This document shows, piece by piece, positions 17,105 through 24,724 of a DNA stretch of 42,159 nucleotides. Within the stretch, counting starts at the first letter, position 1, and each line of letters starts with the position of its first letter. The position numbers and the translations under genes are program-made. Location: NCBI GenBank assembly GCA_910578345.1, contig CAJTRA010000024.1:1-42159 (forward strand), written 5' to 3'. The stretch is from an uncultured Lachnospiraceae bacterium. Its GTDB lineage: Bacteria > Bacillota > Clostridia > Lachnospirales > Lachnospiraceae. The notes under the pieces were generated by a model that worked only from the letters and a program-made list of their open reading frames with translations, did not search any database and was not told the origin of the DNA.

Positions 17105-17265
17105 ACCTCCTAAAATAATGTGGTACGGGCGTATGTTTCCAGTCTTTCTCATCTCGGCGCCTTTTCACAAAATCGGAAAGAATCCGGCAAGACGGACCCT
17201 CTCGATTCCGGCGCGGCCGAAATCATACTCCCACAATATATCTAATCCGCCGAAGCGGAATAAAT
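17105..17265 (-). promoter_or_regulatory. Structured leader upstream of rplK
   Basis: The nusG-rplK gap can fold on the minus strand. A TCCGC/GCGGA hairpin with a TTCG loop follows the nusG stop. A long-range helix then pairs TGTGG and GTATG-TTTC (about 17218-17242) with GAAA-CATAC and CCACA (about 17118-17145), enclosing GC-rich segments. No good promoter is seen, so it is likely part of the rpmG-rplA transcript. An L1-binding site for autogenous control of rplKA is plausible by analogy with E. coli. The pairing was done by eye. Confidence 0.5.
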
Positions 17266-17270
17266 ATCCT

Positions 17271-17786
17271 CTACATCCTTCTGACTTCTGCGAAACTGAT
17301 CTCAACCGGCGTCTCTCTGCCGAACAGTTCCACATTGATCGTCGCTGTCTGCTTACCGAAGTCCATTCTCTGAACCACTCCGATCGTATCCTTCCAGACA
17401 CCGGCAACCACTGCAATGGTATCACCCTCTGCAAAGTCAACGCTCACATTCTCCGTCTTGATGCCAAGCGGTTTCATCTCCGCCTCGGAAAGCGGCACCG
17501 GCTTGCTTCCCGGCCCGACGAATCCTGTAACGCCTCTGGTATTTCTCACGACATACCATGTGTCATCATTCATGATCATATTGATCAGGACATACCCCGG
17601 AAACATCTTCTTCTGAACGGTCTTGCGCGCGCCGTTCTTCAGCTCCACAACATCCTGCATAGGCACTCTGACTTCCAGGATCTCTTCCTCCAGATGTCTG
17701 TTCTCAATTGTCTTCTCAATATTGGCTTTTACTTTGTTCTCATACCCGGAATAAGTATGAACAACATACCAATTTGCTTCCGCCAT
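17271..17786 (-). CDS. nusG: Transcription elongation/antitermination factor NusG
   Basis: NusG binds the RNA polymerase clamp, affects pausing and couples transcription to translation. The 171-residue protein has the N-terminal NGN domain (MAEANWYVVHTYSGYENKV, MFPGYVLI, NTRGVTGFVG) and the C-terminal KOW domain (about 118-171, FAEGDTIAVVAGVWKDTIG). It lies 25 bases after secE, the conserved pairing. Confidence 0.97.
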   Translation of the reverse strand: MAEANWYVVHTYSGYENKVKANIEKTIENRHLEEEILEVRVPMQDVVELKNGARKTVQKKMFPGYVLINMIMNDDTWYVVRNTRGVTGFVGPGSKPVPLSEAEMKPLGIKTENVSVDFAEGDTIAVVAGVWKDTIGVVQRMDFGKQTATINVELFGRETPVEISFAEVRRM

Positions 17787-17811
17787 ACTAACCCCCTATT
17801 TTCAAAGCGCC

Positions 17812-18030
17812 TTAAAATTTCAGCGTCGTGATAAAGTCTACGCCATACTGTATGCCGAAGTCCAACACTGTAATGATTGCTCCAACAACAACAGAAATGA
17901 TAACAACTGCCACAGATTGCTTCAAAAGGTCGTCCTTATCAGGCCATGTTATTTTCTTAAACTCAGCTTTCACACCATTCCAGAATTTTACAAGCTTGGA
18001 TGTTTTCTGTGATTTTGCAGATTCTCCCAT
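17812..18030 (-). CDS. secE: Preprotein translocase subunit SecE
   Basis: SecE is the small essential clamp of the SecYEG channel. The 72-residue protein is the short Gram-positive form. It has a basic amphipathic segment with the conserved FKKITWPDKDDL (about 26-37), then one transmembrane helix (about 39-62, VAVVIISVVVGAIITVLDFG). It stands between rpmG (30-base gap) and nusG. Confidence 0.96.
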   Translation of the reverse strand: MGESAKSQKTSKLVKFWNGVKAEFKKITWPDKDDLLKQSVAVVIISVVVGAIITVLDFGIQYGVDFITTLKF

Positions 18031-18060
18031 GCTAATCCTCCATTCTCATAAAACCAGCGG

Positions 18061-18210
18061 TTATTTTGTTTCCTTATGGAGCGTATGCCTCTTGCAGAAT
18101 CTGCAGTATTTCTTCGTCTCCATTCTGTCCGGATGTGTTTTCTTATCCTTAGTTGTATTGTAGTTACGCTGTTTGCACTCTGTGCATGCTAAAGTAATTC
18201 TCGTTCGCAT
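18061..18210 (-). CDS. rpmG: 50S ribosomal protein L33
   Basis: This is a 49-residue gene on the minus strand. It reads MRTRITLACTECKQRNYNTT and continues to a CRFCKRHTLHKETK end. The two CxxC pairs (CTEC and CRFC) mark the zinc-binding form of L33. A GGAGG site lies 7 bases before the ATG at 18210. It leads the rpmG-secE-nusG-rplK-rplA unit, as in many Firmicutes. Confidence 0.95.
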   Translation of the reverse strand: MRTRITLACTECKQRNYNTTKDKKTHPDRMETKKYCRFCKRHTLHKETK

Positions 18211-18296
18211 CTTGCTACCTCCACGTGTATGTGTCACTCCTTGGACCCACTAATTTTAAGCATAAAAAAAAGACCTAAATCTTATCTCGTGCAAAC

Positions 18297-18325
18297 ACTA
18301 TAGCACACGCAGGTCCTTTCGTCAA
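18297..18325 (-). promoter_or_regulatory. Sigma-A promoter for rpmG-secE-nusG-rplKA
   Basis: The minus strand has -35 TTGACG (18320-18325), a 17-base spacer and -10 TATAGT (18297-18302), with a start predicted near 18290 and a leader of about 80 bases. A weak GACCT/AGGTC pairing followed by eight T (18264-18276) encloses the -10. Confidence 0.75.
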
Positions 18326-18446
18326 CTGATTTTAGAAATTATTCTTCTGTAATTCCTATGGCTTTCCTTTATTTTTTATAAAAAGTCTCTTTATTTTTCC
18401 GAAAATCAATACGATATATGTATATATGAAAAAATATGTTTCCGGC

Positions 18447-18476
18447 TTGTACATTTGATAAACAGAATGATATAAT
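18447..18476 (+). promoter_or_regulatory. Candidate sigma-A promoter for the FliD-like gene
   Basis: TTGTAC (18447-18452), an 18-base spacer and a perfect TATAAT (18471-18476) precede the FliD-like gene by about 170 bases. The -35 is weak. The sigma-28-like match further upstream is an alternative. Confidence 0.5.
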
Positions 18477-18550
18477 AAAATTATAAATTTTTCAATTATT
18501 TCAATAGAATTCTGGATCATCATTAATATGATAAAATTAAGAAAGTGCCC

Positions 18551-18615
18551 ACACCAGATGTCTTGCAGGCTACGGACAGCTTATAGAAGACATCGATGGA
18601 GCGAATAGTGTGTCT
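18551..18615 (+). repeat. Leader hairpin upstream of the FliD-like gene
   Basis: A perfect 8-bp inverted repeat, GATGTCTT (18557-18564) and AAGACATC (18587-18594), has a 22-base loop. An outer ACAC/GTGT pairing can extend it. It sits 50-90 bases before the ATG and has no U-run. It does not match a riboswitch class I recognise. Confidence 0.55.
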
Positions 18616-18644
18616 GATCCATTTCACGGAAGAAAGGAGGGGCC

Positions 18645-19955
18645 ATGTCGAACACAATCGGTACTCTGACCAATGTCTATAATTTCTATATGACCACTTA
18701 TGCGCCGAAATCCAGTACTCCTTATGATTCCCATAAGAAGAGCGAGCTGCGCAGCGTCTATAATTCCATCGTCAAGATGAATAAAGAGTCGCCGCTGTAT
18801 ATCCTGGACACCAGCAGATCTTCCCAGCAATTCGCTGTCAGTATAAAAGAGAATGCCAGAGAACTGCGCAATACGATCGCATCCCTGGGTGGTCTGGATG
18901 AGGAAGAACTTCTGAATAAGAAAGTGGCTTATTCCAGCAATGAGAATATCGCTACCGCATCCTATACCGGTTCTGCAGAGGAAAGCGACCGCATCCCTTC
19001 TTATGATATTGAAGTGGAACGCCTGGCGACCCAGCAGGTGAATATGGGAAAATTTCTTCCCGCCAATGAACCTGTAGCGCTTGCGCCCGATACCTATTCT
19101 TTCGATGTACGGATCGAGGATCTGAATTATGAATTCCAGTTCAGCATCAAACCTACCGATACCAACCGCGACGTTCAATCGAGACTGGCCAGGCTGATCA
19201 CCAACGCCAATATCGGCATCACAGCGAAAGCCTCTACCGATGCGGACGGTTCCTCTTATCTTAAGATGGAATCCAACGCCACCGGCGTAAAGAACGGTAT
19301 GTCGCGCATCTTCAAGATCTCTGACGACCGGACGAGTAAAACTTCCGGCTCTGTAGAATATTTTGGCCTGGATTATATCTCCACACCCCCGTCCAACGCC
19401 TACTTCACCGTGAACGGCGAGGAACGCACCTCTACTTCTAACCGAATCTCCTTAGACCGTGTCTATGAAGTACAGCTTCGTGGCGTTGGCAGCGAAGAGG
19501 GTGAGACTGCTTCGATCGGACTTAAGACGGATGTGGAATCCCTGACCGAGAATGTCAATACACTGGTGCACGGATATAACTCTTTCCTGGAGGCAGTGTC
19601 TGAATATAAGGATAATCAGCCTAAGAGCAGCCGCCTCTTTCATGAGATGAGCGGCGTGGCCAGAGTTTACGCACACGATCTTACCGCAGTCGGCCTGAAT
19701 CTGAATCTCGACGGCACATTAGAAGTTGACGGCGATACGCTGCGGGAGAGCGCCATGAGCGATGATGCCAAGGAAGCTTTTTCTCCTATGAAGAGTTTTA
19801 CCAACTCTGTACTGCGCAAGTCCAACCAGGTGGCGTTAGATCCCATGAACTATGTAAACAATATTATCGTGGCCTATAAGAATCCCGGCAAGAATTTCGC
19901 AACTCCGTATATCACAAGCGCTTACAGCGGGATGATGTTTAACAGCTACTGTTGA
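18645..19955 (+). CDS. FliD-like flagellar filament cap protein
   Basis: FliD (HAP2) caps the growing flagellar filament outside the cell. This 436-residue protein has the FliD C-terminal signature near residues 345-370 (AVGLNLNLDGTLEVDGDTLRE) after a long helical stretch (SLTENVNTLVHGYNSFLEAV). It has no signal peptide, as expected for type III flagellar export. The N-terminal DSHKKSELRSVYNSIVKMNK motif and the SAYSGMMFNSYC end are atypical for FliD, and it is somewhat short. It may be a paralogue of the main cap or an export-related variant. AAAGGAGGGG lies just before the ATG. It is transcribed away from the ribosomal cluster and ends at a strong bidirectional terminator. Confidence 0.8.
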   Translation: MSNTIGTLTNVYNFYMTTYAPKSSTPYDSHKKSELRSVYNSIVKMNKESPLYILDTSRSSQQFAVSIKENARELRNTIASLGGLDEEELLNKKVAYSSNENIATASYTGSAEESDRIPSYDIEVERLATQQVNMGKFLPANEPVALAPDTYSFDVRIEDLNYEFQFSIKPTDTNRDVQSRLARLITNANIGITAKASTDADGSSYLKMESNATGVKNGMSRIFKISDDRTSKTSGSVEYFGLDYISTPPSNAYFTVNGEERTSTSNRISLDRVYEVQLRGVGSEEGETASIGLKTDVESLTENVNTLVHGYNSFLEAVSEYKDNQPKSSRLFHEMSGVARVYAHDLTAVGLNLNLDGTLEVDGDTLRESAMSDDAKEAFSPMKSFTNSVLRKSNQVALDPMNYVNNIIVAYKNPGKNFATPYITSAYSGMMFNSYC

Positions 19956-19985
19956 TACCATGCGCCATGAGTACCTGAATGAAAC

Positions 19986-20031
19986 AAGAATCCATAAGCT
20001 GGGCCAACACCCTGTCTTATGGATTCTTTTT
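19986..20031. terminator. Bidirectional terminator between FliD-like gene and carboxyltransferase
   Basis: A perfect 13-bp stem (AAGAATCCATAAG at 19986-19998, partner at 20016-20028) with a 17-base loop is followed by T on the plus strand and preceded by A-rich bases. It separates two convergent genes. Confidence 0.85.
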
Positions 20032-20046
20032 ATCCTTACAGCATCT

Positions 20047-21663
20047 TTATAATGGTATATTTCCATGTTTCTTCTTCGGCATCTCAATCTGCTTATTCTT
20101 CAGTCCCCGCAACGCTTTCGCAAGCGCCGTTCTAGTCTCTTCCGGTTTGATGACTTCGTTGACATATCCCCTTGCCGCCGCTACATAGGGATTTAAGAAA
20201 CGGTCCTCATACTCCGCCTTGCACTGTGCCCGCATTGCTTCCGGGTCCGGCGCATTCTTGATCTTGCGTTTGAAAGCAATGTTGACTGCACCGTCGGCGC
20301 CCATAACCGCAATCTCCGCGATCGGCCAGGCAAAGACGATATCCGCCCCCATTTCCTTAGAATTCATGGCAATATAGGCGCCTCCATAGGCCTTACGCAT
20401 AATCAGCGAAATCTTGGGCACTGTCGCCTCCGAATACGCATACAGGATCTTCGCCCCATGGCGGATAATACCGTTATGCTCCTGTGCCGTTCCCGGCAGA
20501 AAGGCCGGTACATCGATCAGCGTAATCAATGGAATATTAAAGCAGTCGCAAAACCGGATAAACCTTGCGATCTTATCCGACGCATGATAATCCAGGGAGC
20601 CTCCCATGGAATTGGGCTGGTTCGCCACAATCCCCACAACTCTTCCTTCCATCCTGCAGAAACCTACGACTGCGTTGGTGGCAAATTCCTTCTGCACCTC
20701 AAAGAAGCTGGCCTCATCTACGATGCAGTCGATCACTTCCTTGACATCATAAGCATGCCGGGAATTATCGGGAACAATATCCTTGATCTTGGCCGCCTTT
20801 GCTTTCATGGAAGAGGCTACCTTGCCATTCTCCACCTTGCCAAATACCTTACCGACTTTGGGCAGGATGCTCTGCCGTTCTTTCGTATTGATCACAGGCG
20901 CTTTCTCTGTCCAGTTGCTCGGCAGATACGACAAAAGCTTGCGCACTCCCATCAGACATTCGTTTTCGGTATCATACGTAAAATGAGATACGCCGCTCTT
21001 CTTCGCATGTACCTGTGCGCCGCCCAGCTCTTCTACCGACACCTCTTCATTGATAACCGTCTTCGCCACATTTGGACCCGTAATGAACATCTTGGAAATG
21101 TCCTTTACCATGAAAATAAAATCACAGATCGCCGGTGCATAACAGGCGCCGCCCGAACAGGGGCCAAGAATAACCGCGATCTGCGGAATAACGCCGGAAG
21201 CCTTCGTGTGACGCAGGAACATGCCGCTGTAACCGCTCAGGGAAGAAATTCCTTCCTCAATTCTTGCACCGCCGCTGTCATTGATGCAGATCAAAGGCGC
21301 TTTCATCTCCATCGCCATGTCCTGGATCCGGCAGATCTTAAAGGAGTGGTATTCTCCCAGCGTACCGCCGATCACCGTAAAATCCTCACTGGCCACAAAA
21401 ACCTGGCGACCGTCAATCTCCCCATACCCGGTTACAACACCATCCCCCGGCACCCTTCTCTTATCCAGATCAAAGTCGTCAATCCTGGATTCCAGAAAAC
21501 CGTCCACTTCCACAAAAGTACCTGGGTCAAGCAGCACCTCGATCCTCTCGCGCGCCGTCATCTTCCCTATGGCATGTTGTTTATCGATTCGATTCTGCCC
21601 GCCGCCTAAAAGCGCTTTCGCTCTTCTGTTATCCAGATCTTTGATTGCCTCGTTCCAGTTCAT
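20047..21663 (-). CDS. Acyl-CoA carboxylase carboxyltransferase subunit (PccB/MmdA type)
   Basis: This 538-residue cytoplasmic protein has the two-crotonase-fold layout of biotin-dependent carboxyltransferases. They move carboxyl groups between carboxybiotin and an acyl-CoA such as propionyl- or methylmalonyl-CoA. Visible motifs include NDSGGARIEEG (about 128-138), GPCSGGACYAPA (about 168-179) and AYGGAYIAMNSKEMGAD near residue 440, ending in the family-typical KKKHGNIPL. The start is ATG 21663 after AGGAGG; an open frame 80 codons longer crosses the promoter and is rejected. No biotin carrier, biotin carboxylase or membrane decarboxylase subunit is adjacent, so the exact acyl-CoA is unknown. 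Confidence 0.9.
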   Translation of the reverse strand: MNWNEAIKDLDNRRAKALLGGGQNRIDKQHAIGKMTARERIEVLLDPGTFVEVDGFLESRIDDFDLDKRRVPGDGVVTGYGEIDGRQVFVASEDFTVIGGTLGEYHSFKICRIQDMAMEMKAPLICINDSGGARIEEGISSLSGYSGMFLRHTKASGVIPQIAVILGPCSGGACYAPAICDFIFMVKDISKMFITGPNVAKTVINEEVSVEELGGAQVHAKKSGVSHFTYDTENECLMGVRKLLSYLPSNWTEKAPVINTKERQSILPKVGKVFGKVENGKVASSMKAKAAKIKDIVPDNSRHAYDVKEVIDCIVDEASFFEVQKEFATNAVVGFCRMEGRVVGIVANQPNSMGGSLDYHASDKIARFIRFCDCFNIPLITLIDVPAFLPGTAQEHNGIIRHGAKILYAYSEATVPKISLIMRKAYGGAYIAMNSKEMGADIVFAWPIAEIAVMGADGAVNIAFKRKIKNAPDPEAMRAQCKAEYEDRFLNPYVAAARGYVNEVIKPEETRTALAKALRGLKNKQIEMPKKKHGNIPL

Positions 21664-21787
21664 AACTCCTCCTGCTTTCCTTTCCTCAATCTTTCTGTTC
21701 AGACAGTATATTTTCCTGCTTTCCCAAATGCTGTAGTGCAATTTTATTTGATCTTCTAATACTTTGATATTCAAACTATCATTTTGT

Positions 21788-21825
21788 ATTATAGGCAGAG
21801 TAATGCGCATTGTCAATACTCTGCC
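21788..21825 (-). promoter_or_regulatory. Promoter with overlapping inverted repeat for the carboxyltransferase
   Basis: A near-perfect sigma-A promoter lies on the minus strand: -35 TTGACA (21811-21816), 17 bases, -10 TATAAT (21788-21793). A perfect 9-bp inverted repeat, GGCAGAGTA and TACTCTGCC (21817-21825 and 21794-21802), flanks the -35 and fills most of the spacer. No T-run follows, so it is better read as a repressor operator than a terminator. The regulator is unknown. Confidence 0.75.
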
Positions 21826-21868
21826 TGGAAAAATTTTTGCAGAACCAAAAGTGCCATTTCCACTGATG

Positions 21869-23014
21869 TTAATGACAGGATAACTCCCACGCCACTGCGT
21901 CAAGCGCCGCCCCGATCACCTTATCCATATCATAATATTTATACTGCCCAAGGCGTCCGCCAAACAAAATCTGCGGCTTCTGCTGCGCCAGCTGCTGGTA
22001 CTGCTTCAGGAGAGCATCGTTTCGCGCATCGTTAACCGGATAATACGGCTCATCCCCTTCCTGCCACTCTGCAGGATACTCTCTGGTGATCACAGTCCCC
22101 TTCTGTGTTCCAAACTCAAAATGCTTGTGTTCGATCACGCGTGTATAAGGAATGGCCCGCTCCGTGTAATTTACCACGGCATTTCCCTGGTAATTGTCAC
22201 AATCCGGCATCGTCTCCGTCTCAAACCGCAGAGAACGATACTCCAGATGTCCCAGACAATAGTTGAAATACTCATCTAACATCCCTGTATAGACCACCTT
22301 CGTGTAAGCATTTCCTTCCTGGTCAATGATCTGCATGCCCTCGCCGCTTTCCTGCTCTGTCACAAACTGCCGGTAGGAAACCCCCGTTCTCACTTCGATC
22401 CCCTGCAGCATTTTCTCTACCATAATGGTATACCCGCCTATGGGAATTCCCTGGTAACGATCATTAAAATAATTATTATCATATGTGAACCGGAGCGGAA
22501 GCCTCTTGATGATAAAGGCGGGCAGTTCCTTGCAGTCTCTGCCCCACTGCTTCTCCGTATACCCCTTGACCAGCTTCTCATAGACGTCAGCGCCCACCAG
22601 TGAAAGTGCCTGCTCCTCCAGATTCTGCGGCTGTGTGATCTGCAAGTCTGCAATCTGCGCGGCAATCTTCTCTCTGGCCTGGTCCGGTGTTACCACACCC
22701 CACATTTTACTGAACGTATTCATATTAAAAGGGAGGTTATACAACTCTCCCTTATAATATGCGATCGGCGAATTTATGTAGTGATTAAATTCGGCGAACC
22801 GGTTCACATATTCCCAGATCTTCTTATCAGAAGTATGGAAAATATGCGCGCCATACTTGTGTACCTGTATTCCCAGCACCTGCTCCGTATAAATATTCCC
22901 GGCGACCTGCTTTCGTCTGTCGATCACAAGCACTTTCCTGCCCTGCCGCATCATCTCATGAGCAAAGACTGCACCATACAGCCCCGCTCCCACGATCAAA
23001 TAATCATATTGCAT
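21869..23014 (-). CDS. glf: UDP-galactopyranose mutase
   Basis: Glf is an FAD enzyme that converts UDP-galactopyranose to UDP-galactofuranose, the donor for galactofuranose in surface glycans. The 381-residue protein has the N-terminal FAD motif IVGAGLYGAVFAHE (residues 7-20) and the conserved RYQGIPIGGYT, VVNYTERAIPYTR and GRLGQYKYYDMD segments, so it looks complete and active. Its ATG at 23014 overlaps the TAA of the upstream regulator gene by one base (TAATG), so translation is probably coupled. It is the only galactofuranose-pathway gene seen here and likely feeds the neighbouring glycosyltransferases. Confidence 0.95.
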   Translation of the reverse strand: MQYDYLIVGAGLYGAVFAHEMMRQGRKVLVIDRRKQVAGNIYTEQVLGIQVHKYGAHIFHTSDKKIWEYVNRFAEFNHYINSPIAYYKGELYNLPFNMNTFSKMWGVVTPDQAREKIAAQIADLQITQPQNLEEQALSLVGADVYEKLVKGYTEKQWGRDCKELPAFIIKRLPLRFTYDNNYFNDRYQGIPIGGYTIMVEKMLQGIEVRTGVSYRQFVTEQESGEGMQIIDQEGNAYTKVVYTGMLDEYFNYCLGHLEYRSLRFETETMPDCDNYQGNAVVNYTERAIPYTRVIEHKHFEFGTQKGTVITREYPAEWQEGDEPYYPVNDARNDALLKQYQQLAQQKPQILFGGRLGQYKYYDMDKVIGAALDAVAWELSCH

Positions 23015-23358
23015 TAGTTTTCCTCAACCGCCTTATACTTGTCTAACTGCGCGTAGTCTTCCATCAGTTCCAATGCTTTCTTACGCCCTGTCTTATTTAA
23101 TTTCACATAATACTGCATCACACGGTTTTCCATAATCTTACTTCCCAGCACGCTCTTCTGATTGAGAGGCGTAAAATCAACAGGATTTAAGTTCAGCTTG
23201 TCACACATTCTGATCACAGTACCATATGCCATACCTTCTATCCCTCTGTCCAGAGCAGTGACCAATGTGGAGTACGGAATTTCCATCTCGATGGCGAACT
23301 GTCTGACACTCTTGTACTGTTTCAAAATCTCTGCCTTCAAAATCTCTGCTTTTGTCAT
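23014..23358 (-). CDS. Small XRE/Cro-type helix-turn-helix protein
   Basis: The 114-residue protein starts with a short duplicated KAEILKAEILK stretch, then a Cro/CI-like helix-turn-helix (about 14-65, KSVRQFAIEMEIPYSTLVTALDR, written here as parts KSVRQFA and IPYSTLVTAL). A NLNPVDF phrase typical of XRE domains follows, then a basic and acidic helical tail. GGAGGG lies upstream of ATG 23358. It is coupled to glf and divergent from the glycosyltransferase operon at 23611, so it may regulate one or both. No DNA target is known. It could instead be a relic of a phage-type repressor. Confidence 0.8.
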   Translation of the reverse strand: MTKAEILKAEILKQYKSVRQFAIEMEIPYSTLVTALDRGIEGMAYGTVIRMCDKLNLNPVDFTPLNQKSVLGSKIMENRVMQYYVKLNKTGRKKALELMEDYAQLDKYKAVEEN

Positions 23359-23610
23359 AATAGTCCCTCCTATAATGTATGATTCTGGTTATTTATACAC
23401 AGTTTAACACAAACTCTGGCAAAAAGGAAGCACTCAATCTGAATTTTTAACGGTATTTCGTCTTCATCAGCGTTTTGCATAGATTGCTCTTTTATTTTTT
23501 GTAAAAAAAGCATAATAACGGAAAAAAGGCTAAACCAAAAATAATATTGTCGTAGCATCAAGAAAATGCTAATATGATATAGGAATGAACAAAAATGAAG
23601 AGGTGATCCC
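23359..23610. other. Divergent intergenic region with promoter for the plus-strand glycosyltransferases
   Basis: No gene is seen. For the plus strand, TTGTCG (23547-23552), 17 bases and TAATAT (23570-23575) form a plausible promoter, with a short inverted repeat TAGCAT/ATGCTA (23553-23571) inside it. For the minus strand, TATAAA at 23392-23397 is a weak -10 candidate with a nearby AGTTT/AAACT repeat (23401-23415). These repeats are candidate operators for the small XRE protein. Confidence 0.45.
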
Positions 23611-24708
23611 ATGCTTCCTATTTCGGTATGCATGATAGCAAAAAATGAAGATAATCATATAGAAGAATGTCTCAAGAGGCTCCGTCCTTGCAAATTCGAG
23701 GTTGTTGTGGTGGATACAGGCTCTGTAGACAGGACTGTGGAGATCGCACATAAGTATACGGACAAAGTATTTCATTTCGCCTGGTGCGATGATTTCAGTG
23801 CGGCAAGGAACTTTTCAATCCAGCAGGCTTCCAATGACTGGGTATTGGTCATAGACTGTGACGAATACCTGGAGAATGTCAATCTTGCAGAGTTGGAAGA
23901 GGCACTGACAGATAACACCCATGCCGTCGGGATGATTGTCCGCAACAATCCCTATATCATCCAGGGCGTGCGCTCGATCATGTCAGAACGCATCGGCAGG
24001 CTTTTTCATAAGGGCTGCTGTCATTACGAAGGAAGCATCCACGAACAGGTGTGTACCCTGGACGGCCGGGAACCGAAATCCTTCCAGATCCCTCTTACCT
24101 TCTACCATGAAGGCTATGTGACGGAATCCGATAAGCGTATGCGGGCTACCCGTAATCTGGAAATGCTGCTTCATGACCTGGAACTCAAAGGACCCAGCCC
24201 CTATATCTATTTCCAGCTCGGCCAGAACTATATCTCCCTGAATGATATGGAGAAAGCCTCCTACTACTACCAGAAAGGGCTGGAGCTGGACGCCGACCCG
24301 AAATCCGCATTCGTCCAGAGTATGGCGGAAACATACGGTTACTGTCTGCTGGAGCTGGCGAAATATGATCTCGCCATGAAACTTCGGGATAAATACGAAC
24401 TCTTCTCCCACCGGGCAGATTTCGTCTATCTTATAGGCATGCTTTATATGAAAAAGGGCTGCTATCAAAAGGCAATCGACGAATTCAAGAAAGCCACAAC
24501 GCTTTCCACCTGCTCCCGAAAAGGCGTCAACAGCTACCGCGCCAACTATAATATTGGTTCCATCTACGAGACTATGGGACAGATGGAGGACGCTGTCTTC
24601 TATTATAGAAAATGCGGCGACTATGAGCCTGCCGTCAGAAAACGAAAAAACCTTGCTGCACAGACTCCAGCCAAACCCCCGCTGCAAACAGCGGAACATC
24701 AAGTATAG
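23611..24708 (+). CDS. Family 2 glycosyltransferase with C-terminal TPR repeats (1 of 3)
   Basis: This 365-residue protein is predicted to transfer a sugar from a nucleotide-sugar donor in the cytoplasm. Residues 1 to about 190 form a GT-A domain that begins with ISVCMIAKNE, then VVDTGSVDRT, WCDDFSAARN and the metal-binding DCDE at 82-85. From about 197 to 350 there are TPR-like helical repeats (YFQLGQNYISLNDMEKA, YLIGMLYMKKGCYQKA, YNIGSIYETMGQMEDA). Proteins of this build act as peptide or protein glycosyltransferases, where TPRs can hold the acceptor. It heads a run with two homologous genes and a CgeB-like gene. Donor and acceptor are unknown; flagellin is likely from context. Confidence 0.88.
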   Translation: MLPISVCMIAKNEDNHIEECLKRLRPCKFEVVVVDTGSVDRTVEIAHKYTDKVFHFAWCDDFSAARNFSIQQASNDWVLVIDCDEYLENVNLAELEEALTDNTHAVGMIVRNNPYIIQGVRSIMSERIGRLFHKGCCHYEGSIHEQVCTLDGREPKSFQIPLTFYHEGYVTESDKRMRATRNLEMLLHDLELKGPSPYIYFQLGQNYISLNDMEKASYYYQKGLELDADPKSAFVQSMAETYGYCLLELAKYDLAMKLRDKYELFSHRADFVYLIGMLYMKKGCYQKAIDEFKKATTLSTCSRKGVNSYRANYNIGSIYETMGQMEDAVFYYRKCGDYEPAVRKRKNLAAQTPAKPPLQTAEHQV

Positions 24709-24724
24709 AAAGAAGAGACATTCC

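Larger units (their letters stand above)
18211..18644. other. Divergent intergenic region between rpmG and the FliD-like gene
   Basis: This 434-base region has no gene. Its left part holds the rpmG promoter and leader. Its AT-rich middle holds a plus-strand sigma-A-like promoter and a possible sigma-28-like match: TAAA at 18379-18382, 16 bases, CCGAAAA at 18399-18405, an imperfect fit to TAAA-N15-CCGATAT. Its right part is the structured leader of the FliD-like gene. Confidence 0.6.

Noticed and set aside
18264..18316. Second nested promoter-terminator at rpmG
   Set aside because: The stem is only about 5 bp with a very large interrupted loop, and no same-strand gene lies upstream whose readthrough would need blocking. 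Kept only as a note on the promoter.
18379..18405. Sigma-28 promoter for the FliD-like gene
   Set aside because: TAAA-N16-CCGAAAA has a spacer one base off and an imperfect -10; not strong enough to list as its own feature.
21664..21903. 80-codon N-terminal extension of the carboxyltransferase
   Set aside because: It runs through the promoter and upstream of the AGGAGG site; the family start is MNWNEAIKDLDNRR-like at 21663.
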